A stretch of 64,000 nt of DNA from Anthonomus grandis grandis (taxonomy: Eukaryota; Arthropoda; Insecta; Coleoptera; Curculionidae). Positions 23,401-35,400 of the stretch are shown here, one piece after another. The stretch's first letter is position 1; each line of letters begins with the position of its first letter. The stretch is taken from contig NC_065548.1 of the NCBI RefSeq assembly GCF_022605725.1, positions 44,385,131 through 44,449,130 of the forward strand. Direction: 5' to 3'. Under the pieces are notes generated by a model. That model had not been told where the DNA came from. It did not search any database and worked only from the letters and a program-made list of their open reading frames with translations. The position numbers and the translations under genes were made by a program.

Positions 23401-26400
23401 AGTTGCTACTACTTAATTGTGGGAATGGTACTACTCCTGATGATGCCATTATATTATCACGGGATTTTCCAATAAATTTTCCGGATACGTAACCTCACTT
23501 TTCAACACTTTATTTTCACCGGACTTTTCCACAATTTTTTTACCACACAAAATTGTCCTACACTTATTTCACTCAATTCTGCAGACTTTCCACGTAGTCT
23601 GGGCCCATGACCTATTGATTATTGAGTAAAATTTGTGAAAATAAAACACGTTCTTTTACTAACGAAAAAGATGAAAATCTATATTAAAAAATTATATAGG
23701 AACATACGTAACAACTAGCGCCAAGTAACACTTTTTTATCTAAACTTTTATTTAATATAACGATGAAGTTAAACCAATAACAAATATTATTATCGATTAT
23801 TAAAAAAATAATTTTATCATACTTTTAATTAAACCAATAGCAGTATCTGAAATATTTTCAATTTATTTTCCCATCGACTCCAAAGACAATGCAGTAAATA
23901 ATTGTAAATGTTTAACTCAGAAGATCGAAAATAGATCCGAAAAAAGCGAGAACAGAACTCTTAACCACAGATGTAAATAGCTCCGCACGTGCGGATGTTA
24001 GATTTGACGAGAATGATACTTTATATCAATATGGAATGGTCAAAAACGAAAACCTAGTAGACGAGACTCTGGAAGGACCATATGGAAAATAAAGTTTAGA
24101 TGAAGTTGAAGATAATCACGAAGAAGAAGGGAATAAAGAAATAAATGAGAAAGAGGATCAGAATGATCCAGGGGAAGTCACAACTGGTAGGAGAATATCC
24201 AAACCACCTGTACGAGTCGACGACTATGAGTTATATTTAACGCATTATTGTTTTTTGCCTGAAGAACCAACTGATTACGAGGAAGCCATGAAGAATGGGC
24301 AAGGTTGGAGCAAGGCTATAAAAAGGAGCTAGATGCACATGAAGAATATTGTACATGGGAGCCAGTAATCCTGCCTGAAGACAAGAAGGCCATTGACATA
24401 CGTTGGATATTCAGAATCAAGCAAAATGGGCTTAAGAAGGCACGTCTAGTAGCAAAGAGTTATCAGGAAGAATACCACTATAATGTCTATGCACCTGTTG
24501 CTAGATATCAGACTATAAGGATGTTTATGGCATATGCTTTTAGCAAAAACTGGGATATTATGCAATTTAATATTCCCACGGCTTTCCTAAATGGAAATCT
24601 GAATATAGACATCTACATTAAAATACCTGAAGGCTTAACAGTGGATAAGAAGTTTAATGCACTCAAATTAAATAAAGCTTTATACGGCTTATATACGGCT
24701 TACATGAAGCGTGCGGAGCTATTTACATCTGTGCTCTTAACCTTCCGGTACTAACGCCGAAAATTGACCGGTATTTTCCGAAGAATTCCGACTAGGCGGC
24801 TGTATCGCTCAGTACTTGTTGCGATTGGGGGCTCCAATTTAGTGTTAAGTGGTAAACAGAGTAGGGTACTTCGTGTTGGAGTTAGGCTCTTATGCGGACT
24901 CTCACTCCGCACGTTAGCGTTTATGCTAATTTTTTAAGGTAACAATTGTTAATTAATTTCTGCTTTTTGCAAATTAATAAACCTAAATATTCGATTACAG
25001 TGGTTAATATGAATTACGAAAGGGAACAACAATATCTTGGCCAACTCTTCGATGAGGAGCCATTTGATGACGACTCGAGTTTGCAGGATGATGATGAAGA
25101 GACTCAAGATCATAACACGGATGATAAGCAAGATATTGATGACCCAAACAACATCTTATATCTTCCAGATGAAATAATGGAAGAAGTGGCGCATGAAAAA
25201 GCTGCATATTACATTAGAAAAGATGGCCAAACCAAGTGGATAAAGCATCCAGAAAATTTTCAGGTACGGACAAGCGCCCTAAATATTATCAACTTTCTGA
25301 TAATAGGTAAAGGGAAATGCAAAAGGGTTAAAATTTGCCGCAGAGATCTGGAGTCTATTTTTCACAAATAAAATGTTGCAAGTCATTGTTGATAATACAA
25401 ATATCTACATTGGAATGTGCAATTTAAATTCAAACAACCGATCAGCAAGGCCTACAGACATTATTGAGTTGAAAGCGCTTATAGGATTGCTTTATATATG
25501 TTCGATGTCAAAAAATAGTCGGGTAAATGCCTCCGACTCATTTAGAACAAATGAAACATCCATGGAAATATTTCGTTTGACAATGTCTCGGGAAAGATTC
25601 AGATTTTTGTTGCAGTATATACGTTTTGATAATAAAAATACTAGAATAGAGATTCAAAAATATGACAAATTAGCACCGATCCGGGAGATCTTTGATTCAT
25701 TCAATTCTAATTTGTCTAAATATTTTTGTGTTTCCAAGCTCACAACAGTGGATGAAATGTTGGTGGCATTCCGAGGGAGATGCAGGTTTCCAGTATATAT
25801 GCCCAATAAACCTAACCGATATGGTATCAAAATATATTCTTTAGTGGACGCAAAATTGTTTTACACTGCGAACATGGAAATTTATGTTAGGCAACAACCG
25901 ATTGGACCTTATAAAGTTCAAACTGATAATGTCTCCCTCCTTTCCCGTCTTTGTCACCCCATCTCAGGAAGCAGCAGAAACATTACCATGGACAATTTCT
26001 TTACCAGCATGGCTGTTGCTAACGCCCTTTCAACAAATCATAAACTCACGATTCTTGGTACTATTAGAAAGAATAAAAGAGAACTTCCACTTGAATTTGT
26101 CCAACCTGCTAAACGACCCAACCAGACAAGCATGTTTGCATTTCAAGACAAAGCAACCATAGTATCGTATATTGCCAATAAAAATAAAAATGTGCTTATG
26201 TTGTCAACTATGCACCATAATGAAGACAAAATAGACCAAGAAACTGGAAAACCATAAATAATAGTTGATTACAATCAAACCAAAGGTGGGGTTGATACAG
26301 TGGACAAGATGTGTGCGGCCTATGATTGTGCCAGAGCTACTCGTCGCTGGCCAATGGTTATATTTTTTATGTAACTTAATATAGCTGGAATAAACTCCTT

Positions 26401-29400
26401 CGTTATTTTCAAGAGCAATTCAAAACATTGGATGATACACCTCGAAGAATATTTCTGGAGAATCTTGGTATGCAGTTACTAGACGGACACATACGACGAA
26501 GAGCTACTAATAATCGGATACCACGTACGATTAGACTTCGTCTTAGAGAAATTTTACATTTACCACTGCAGGAAGAGTTACCCAAACCAGAAGCCGCAAA
26601 CATAAAACGACACTGCTTTTATTGTGATAGAAAGAAAAATAGACCAACGAGATATAGCTGTGCATACTGTAACAAACCTATTTGTTTGGAACATGCCAAC
26701 TACATGTGTAGTGACTGTATGGCTGGTGAAAGTGACGAAGATTGACGATATTATTTTAGTCAGAGTTTAGGTTAAAAGTTTTTTTTTTGTTTTTTGAAAT
26801 GTAATCATCTTTTGTTTATGTTGAAAGTTTGTTAGAAGTTCTGTTTTTGTTTTTGATAATGATATGTTTTGATTCTGTGATTCTTACAATTTAAAAATTA
26901 TTATTTTTTATTAAAGATTTTCTGGGCCTTTGGATTTCGATAATTTACCTTCAAAATATGTAAATATATTTATATTTGATGTATTTATATATTTCCACCA
27001 ATACTAATATAGTTATACACGATTTTTGATAATTTTTCACTGAAAAAAAGATATGCGGAGTGTGAGTCCGACGTTAGTATTTATGTCCGTATGTGTTATT
27101 ATGTAGGTCCTCGTTAGTACCGGAAGGTTAATATTTTACTAAGTGTGGAAAAATAAAATAAAATACAATAACTTTTTTAAAAATAATAGAGAATTACATA
27201 AAAACATCAATTAATCAAATGTTCAAATAACCCCCCATTAACAGCTAAACAATATCCTAACCGATCATAAACTTCATTTCTAACGTTACTATGTTGATAT
27301 TGGGAAATTTTATTACATTCCAACGAAATAGCGTTTTGTAACTGGTTTAGATTCTCAAATTTTACACTTTTATAAATGACACTTTTTAAATGACCCCACA
27401 AAAAGAAGTCATTCGGTGAAAGATCAGGTGACCTGGCTGGACAAAGTATCCGGTACCGTGGACCAATAATATTGCCGTTAAAAGCATTTTCCAAGCACTC
27501 TCTAACCATACGGGCATTATGGGCCGGGCAACCATCCATTTGGTACCAGATCATTTGATCTTCCTGAACAACTTCTTCCAAGGCGGGTCCAATTTGATTT
27601 TAAAATAAGTTCAAATAGGTTTCAGCTGTCCATATAAAAGGGTCCAATGATATGGTGTCCGATAATTCCCACGAATACATTAGTTTTTTGGGTATATTGT
27701 GTCCGAGTATGAACAAAGTGATGTTCATTTTCTTGGGTCCAATACCGGCAATTCTAAACATTTGGTTCATTGTTGAGGGTAAATGTACATTCATCGGTAA
27801 AACAAATATTTCTTAAAAAATTCCTATCATTATTTGCTCTTTCTATCATTTCAAAACAAAATGCCATTCTTCGCTCTTCATCTCCTTCCTGCAGCTCTTG
27901 ATGTTTTTCGAATTTATACGAATAATATTTGTGTTTTTTTAAAGTGCGCAATACCGTTGTATGATGTTTATTTACCTCTTGCCCAAGAACCCTCGTACTA
28001 ACCATCTTGTTTTCCTGCACACTCAGTAGAATATTAAGATCTCTGTTCTCTCTTTCTTCGGCTCTATTTTCGATATCCTGAGTTGAACATTTACAATTAT
28101 TTATTACGGTACCTTTGGACTCGAACTTATTGACAATACGTTTAATAGTTGAAATGGACGGAATGGGCTTAGTGGGGAAATAAACTGAAAACATTTCAGA
28201 TACTGCTCTAAAACTGTTTCCCGCATAATGCCACTAATTATGGCTATTTTTTCCTCTATTGAATAATTCATACTTGTTTTTAAATATCGACTGCCACTGA
28301 TTTATTGACACAATTTTTCTCACGTCAGTGACAATATTCATTTTACTGGTGCCCGTTTGGTTTTACCTGAACCGAAAATTTGCTAATTTTGCGATCCCAT
28401 TTAATTGAATAATTCAAGATGCGCGTATTAAAATTTTTTGAAACTTTGCACAAGGGTTTGTCAGATTGGTCTCTTCAAAAAGTTATCTCACATTTTTTCT
28501 ATAAAATGTACAGGGAAGCAAATGATTGATCTTAAAATTTACATGGATTTTCCTATGTTCCGCTCGGCGACGCACCACCCGGTATCTGTGTATGTACAAG
28601 AGAACCTTACAGCAATCACCTATCCATCACTTATAATATTATTTTCCTAATTCTATTTTAACAACTAAATAAAAATTATTTATTAACGATTGATGACTTA
28701 TACACCTAATTTGTTTAGTATAAACCTGAAATGCGTTTTTATGACCTGTCCAAGATGTTAGCAAACATATTATATACATAAGTTTTGACTCAAATATAGT
28801 GAAATTTTTTTATTAAATAGATTTCAGTTGTGGATGCGTCTAATATCTGTAGGGAGAATATTGTAAAATTTAGAAAAAAATAAAAAAAAATTCAAAACAT
28901 GTTACAAATCTTCGATTTCTCGTTTTAGTCAGAAAAGGGATTTTCACAGACTACGCAGACGTGCTTCTTGTTTGATAATTTTGTAGTATATTGTTATCTT
29001 AAGCCAGGATGTTTGTACACTAATAAAAGAATTGACTTAACATATAATTGTTGTAGCGTCTTCACTTGAGCTTCCTGGAACAAGAGTTTAGTTGAGTATC
29101 TAAAATTTTTTTAAATGTGACTTTTAACAGATATTTTTGGGTATCATTGAGAATATTTAAAGTTATTCAATAAGTTTCACCCCATATTGTCAAACCGTAT
29201 CTAATTATTGATTTCGCCAACGCAAAGTATAGCAATTTTAAATTATATGATAAAGTTTATAAATTAATTTTCGCAGTTTTGTGTTTGTGCTTTCTATGTG
29301 TTTATTCCATTTCATATTTTAATCCATTATAATTTCTAAATATTTTATACTTTCAATTTTTTTTCAAATATTGGGTGCATTGACATGAAGATTCGTTTAA

Positions 29401-32400
29401 CAAACAAGGAAGAGTGTGCATTTTAATTTCATCGGCTTCATATTGATGATTTTCAAGAATACTAAAACACATAAATTTAGTTTTATCTATATCTATTGTT
29501 AATTTATTCTCTCCCAACCATTGATGTACTTTTCCGAATTCACATATAATATGCTCGACTGTGTCGCTCCATTAATCGCCATATACAAGAAGAGTGTCAT
29601 CTGCATACGAAATTAGTCTACTTGTTGTTAAATATAAGAGATCCTTACTGTATAAAGAAAATAATAGCAGTCCGAGAATAGTACCTTACGGTACACCATA
29701 TTGCAATATTTTATAAGTACTTTGCTCATTTCTAATTCTTACACATTGCTGTCGATTTTCAAGATAATTCCTTATTAAATTTTGAGCCAAACCCTCATAC
29801 CATAACCTTCGAGCTTTTCTAGAAGAATATTATGCCTAACAGTATCAAACGCCTTTACATTTAGGATCTTCATCAGTCGACACCCCTTTCCATTTAGTCC
29901 CCAACATTTTGGGGATGAATCTGACCCCCGCTTATTGGGTGAAGGGGCGAAGCTGAAAATAGGCGCAAAATGCTTTCCCTCAAAACAAAAATCAACGGAT
30001 TCAAGCATTTTTTTGTAGGAGGGCAGTTATTTGGGGTGGCTAGTTTTAGTTGGGATACCCTGTAAAATGAGGTAATAATAAAAGTGAGAAATCCTTAGTT
30101 ATAATATGAAAAATTAAATTTATTAAGTGTATAGTAAGTTTCTTTTTTTAATAGGTTAAAAACACTATGCAGATAATAATTATTTCGATAAAACTCTGCA
30201 AATATATAAATAATTGCAAAACATTTGTCTTAAAAAGGAGTGTTTACATGACATTTACCAACATTAAGTAAATCGCCTGCATCGATATTAATTTTAAAAA
30301 AATATACATATAATTATGCTCGTTTCGGTGATTTCATTTATTAAAATAGAATTCAACCCGGTGTGATATCATCGGTTGATATTAGGCAAATGACTGCTTC
30401 TAAATTTGCGCCGTGAGAACAGAACATTTTTCTGGTTAAAACAAAAAGCGGGTTTTTTTTTAATAAGATCTGTTTTGTTTTTATTACCGCTTATGTTTAT
30501 TGCCAAAATAAACGGTAGGGTATGAATTGGCCTAACAGCTTGTTTCAAGTTTAAAAATTCAATAGATGTGTGTTGTGCATGGCGCGCCGGGTTCAGATTA
30601 TTATAGTTTATTGCTCCAGTGACGCGAAAACATTGTTTAGTTTTTTTTTTACTTATTATATCCCGTTTTTTTTTATAGATTTGCGTCACAAATGCCTGCA
30701 AGTGATACGTTTTGCGTAGTTAATTTTTTAAGTCGTTTTAAAAATTTAATACAATGTTGGAAAATATGATTTTTGATTTACGTAAAATGCAATGACAAAA
30801 TTAATTCATAAATTTTAACTTGTTCGGAAAATAATTTCAGAAAGATAGTCACTGTGGTTTAGTGCCAATAAGCTGATTTACGAGTGTGTAAGTACTAGAT
30901 TTCGTTAGGTAATAACGACAATGAAACCATTGTTTTTTATTTATATATTTTTAATAGTGCCTTATTATAATAATAATAATAATAACAATAATAATAATAA
31001 TGTTTATTTACAATACATAAAGATGTGGTAACAACAATTCACTAAAACTTGTAAAATAATAATGATAGATAAACAAAATAAATTTTAGGAGCACTTAATC
31101 AAAGCTTAATACTAGGAATATATGTAGATAAAACGGTATTAAACACAAACTAGGGACAATACAAAATACACCACAAAACTATAACAGCAGCAATACAAAA
31201 TTGCAATAATATAAAAATAAAAGAGATGTGGATGTGAAATGACAAAATAATATACTCTTACTTAGAGTTACTAATTCGAACTATTGGAATAAGGAAGGAA
31301 TAAAGTACTAAATATACTAAGGAATTCAGACTTTCAAAATTTGTTAACATTTTATTAAATTTTATTATTTATTAATTCATTCATTCATTACATTTTAATA
31401 AGCCTTTTAATTTACTAGGAGGCTTTAATTATATATGAAAAAGAAAACATTTTAAAAATTCCTCAGTAATAAATAAAACACTGGAAATTTACATTTCTTA
31501 CAACTTTGTAGGTGTAGGCCTCCTCGCGCATAGATAGAGCCTATACAGGGTCCTGCAACAGTGCATCGGTCTTCCATAAATCCTAAAAGAAGGGTTAACA
31601 CTCTCTAACCTTTTAAAATTTTTTTGAGACATGATAGCGCATGTCTGGAAAATATTTTGAAATATACAGGGTGCTTCAAGAAAGTATGGCGATATAAGCG
31701 GCATTTTTTTTTAATTAAGCTAAAACGCTAAAAATGGCTACTTTGTTATGCGCAGTTTGACTGCAATATTTTTTTTTTATAAAAAAAAAGAAACAATTTA
31801 CATTATTTAATTTCATTTCACAATTTCAGAAATGTTAATTTAATATCAATATTACCTTAAATTCGTATTCTAGAAGAAGGGAGGATTACTTTGACTTAAG
31901 TGGTTTCTTTCTGTCATATACAAGATGTTCGTAGTAAATTTTACGAATTTTAAAGCTTCATTTCTCGCTTCTTTCAAATGGATCACCCTGCATATTTTTT
32001 ATGCATTTAATGAAAAAAATAATAAATGATTTTTTTTTTATGTAAACATATTAGCTATCTTTACTCGTTTTTAAAATATTCACAATAATAATTAAACAAG
32101 CATATTAAAAATATTATTTATTACATTATTATTACGTCAAGTGTTCAATATTTCCTTCGTTTTGTTCAAAACATAAATTAATTCGTGGAATATTTCTTTT
32201 TTACTTCATGTATCATTTGTGTGAAGTTACTTGAGCAAACACATCTGCTATTCTCTGCTCCATGTCTACTGCTGATGTAAATATATTTCTATAAACAACT
32301 TCATTTATAAAACCCCATAAGAAAAAATCTAATTTTGTTAGGTCAGGCGATCTGGTTGGCCAATTAATAAGTCCATTCCTTCCAATCCATTTTCCTCCAA

Positions 32401-35400
32401 AGGTCGCATTGAAATGTTCAGTAACATTATATATTAATCTAGGCAGTTTATTTTGTAAGAATTTAAGGTACATTTCTCCATTAAGATGACCATTAAAAAA
32501 TAGGGACCGATAATAGTGCTTCCAGTAATTCCACCCTAAACATTTAATGACCACCTATGCATGGGAAACAAAAGAATAATTAATGTCAATATTTATTATC
32601 GTTGACAGTTCTGAGTGTATTTTGGTTATGAGACACAGCTCATAGAAATCTTGATGATGATTGGCAACTGTAATCGAGTTAGAACGCATCAGGACGTTTG
32701 TGAGTTATTTAGTCAAAAATACCCTAATTGTCCGCAAGTATCGCAATCGACAGTTAGCAAGATTGAGCAGTAGTTTAGTCAATTCTGTCATGTAAGAGAT
32801 GTTCCTAGATGTGGTCGTCCTCAAGTTGATAAAGATAAGCAGTTAGAAGTTTTATTGGCGGATTAAGATAATCAGCCTGTAGCATCTAGGAAGATAGCAA
32901 AGGACATGAATATTGGAAAAACAAGTGTTCTTAAAATACTACATACAGATAAATACCACCCTTATAAGATGCACGTCATGCAGCCAGAACTCTTCGAAGG
33001 AGACTTTTAGAGGCGCTTTGAATTTTGTGACCTTTTACAAAATATTGTGATTGGAGAATCCAAATTTAGTGAAAAATATACTTTTTTCTGATGAAGCCAC
33101 TTTCTGCTTGAATGGTGACGCAAATAGCACACAATTCAATCGAAAAATAAACGTACGGGCCTGCGTTGTTGCTGACAATATCATCGGACCTTTCTTCATT
33201 GAAGAAAATTGAATAGGTGAGAGATACCTGACTTCTCTAGAAAAGGAACTTGTTCCAGCTCTGGCTACCCTTTTTCCCGAGATAGAACGTCTGGTTTTGC
33301 CACACCATGACATCTGGTTCCAACAAGATGGTGCTCCTCCCCATTTTGTTGTGGAAATTCGAACTTATTTGAACGTTACTTTCCCAACAGGTGGATTGGA
33401 AGGAGCGGTGTTATTGAGGAGCCCCCAAGATAACCTGATCTAACACGTCAAGTGTTAAATATTTCCTTCGTTTTGTTCAAAATATAAATAATACGTTCCT
33501 CAAAACTTCTTTTTACTTCATGTAACATTTGTGTAGTTACTTGAGCAAACGCATCTCGTATTCTCTGCTCCATGTCTTCTTCCGATGTAAATGGATTTCT
33601 ATAAACAACTTCTTTTATAAAACCCCATAAGAAAAAATCTAATTTTGTTAAGTCAGGCGATCTGGTTGGCCAATTAATAAGTCCTTCTTAAGTCATTCCT
33701 TCCAATCCATTTTCCTCCAAAGGTCGCATTGAAATATTCAGTAACATTATACAGTGCTTTCATTTCAAAACAATCCACCCTTAATAACTTTCTTAAAAAA
33801 AAAAAAAAAAAAAAAAAAAGAAGTAAACACGTCAAATTAGATATACAGGGGGACGTTTAATTATGCATTTACTAAAGTTCTGTCAATCACCTCCTCACCT
33901 CCAACTAACCTCACTTTAATATGTCAAATGGGAACCCCCATCGTGTGATACATCATAGTAAGGAGCGTAAAATTCTCTATTCAACGGTACCAAAAAAAAA
34001 AATGAAATCGGTAAATGTGTAAGCAAATAGTTAGCGAAAATGTCTAGAAATAATGAATATTTTATTTACGCCAAACTTTGGTACGTCAAAAGGCTACCCC
34101 ATGGTGTGATACATTATTTTAAGGGGCATTCATTACGCTATCAATGGTTGTAAAAAAAAAATAAAATTGATTGACCAAGAAGCAATTAAAGTGTAAATCG
34201 GTAGGGTAGAAAAACAAATTTAATTAGTTTAACAAATTTATTTTATTAAATGTTCAAAATGTGCGGCGTTATTAGCAAGACAATAAAAAAGCCTATTTTC
34301 AAACTCCTTACGAACATTGGCAAGGGTCTGCCCGCTAATTTCTCTGCATTCTTGAAATATTCAATTTTTTAAATTCTCAATACTCTCAGGTGGGGTTTTA
34401 TAAACTTTGCTTTTTAAGTAGCCCCAAAGAAAAAAGTCTAGTGGGGTTAGGTCCGGAGACCGCGCAGGCCAATCGATTGCACCACATCTGCCAATCCACT
34501 TTTCTCGAAAATAACGGTACACATTCTTTACTTAAAAAAATAAATAATTTGCTTGAACTAAATGTACTGTTTGTTACCACACATTTTAACTTCTAAATTG
34601 CTTGTATTTTTTTTTTGATGATCTATTATAAAAAATGTAAGAATTTTAAAATGATGTAGGTACCACACTAAAAGTATTCATTGCAGTTTATTTTGTAAGA
34701 ATTTAAGGTACATTTCTCCATTATGATGGCCATTAAAAAATAGAGACCGATAATAGTGCTTCCAATAATTTCACCCTAAACATTTAATGACCACCTATGC
34801 ATGGAAAACAGAAGAATAATTAATGTCAATAGTTATTATTGTTGACAGTTCTGAGCGTATTTTGGTAAAGTTTCATTAGTGTTTCAGTCTATTTTCGTTT
34901 TTCTTTTTAACACTGAGACACAGCTCGTAGAAATCTTGATGATGATTGGCAACTGTAATCGAGTTAGAACGCATCAAAACGTTTGTGAGTTATTTAGTCA
35001 AAAATACCCTAATCGTCAGCTAATATCGCAATCGACAGCAAGATTGAGCAGAATTTTGTGAGCTTTTACAAATTATGTGTTTGGAGAATCCAAATTTAGT
35101 GAAAAATATACTTTTTTCTGATAAAGCCACTTTCTGCTTTGGTGGCGCAAACAGCCAGAACTATCGGTACTGGTCCGATGTAAATCCACACTGGATGAGG
35201 GAAGGACAAGCACAATTCAATGGAAAAATAAACGTATGGGCCGGCGTTGTTGGTCACAATACTATCGGACCTTTCTTCTTTGAAGAAAATTTAATAGGTG
35301 AGAGATACCTGACTTCTCTAGAAGATGAACTTGTTCCAGCTCTGGATTTCCTCTTTCCCGAGATAGAACGTCTGGATTGGCCACACCATGACATCTGGTT

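Larger units (their letters stand above)
19725..23731 (-). mobile_element. Ty1/copia retrotransposon, defective
   Basis: Minus-strand element. Order from 5' to 3': truncated 5' LTR (23731-23613), primer site, gag, protease, remnant of integrase, RT, RNase H, purine tract, 3' LTR (19978-19725). The 119 bp shared by the two LTRs differ at only four positions by eye, so the insertion is fairly recent. Defects: the 5' LTR lacks its U3 part, the integrase catalytic core is deleted, and several frames are broken. Confidence 0.88.
19591..28582 (-). mobile_element. Mariner (DD41D-type) element inflated to 9 kb by nested insertions
   Basis: Ends CCGGGTGGTGCGCGCCGAGC at 19591 and its inverted counterpart at 28582 are flanked by TA at 19589-19590 and 28583-28584. 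The inverted repeat is about 55 bp and continues into AGGAAATTCCAGGTAAATTT. The transposase (27207-28270, minus) sits next to the right end. Between the left end and the transposase lie a copia element, a copia-capturing inverted-repeat unit and a piggyBac. The sequence TCTGACGTACAGCCGAATAC and the right end recur in the short relative at 59326-59792. Confidence 0.85.

Noticed and set aside
24305..24754. Separate second copia element on the plus strand
   Set aside because: It shares private lesions with the minus-strand copia and ends at inverted arms, so it is a copied fragment.
30369..30701. 110-codon minus-strand frame
   Set aside because: No domain, Lys runs from A-tracts, no splice or promoter context; likely chance.
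33795..33819. Long A-tract (and T-tract at 36692-36717) as poly-A tails of retrocopies
   Set aside because: They are mirror images inside the inverted arms of one mariner, so they belong to its ends.
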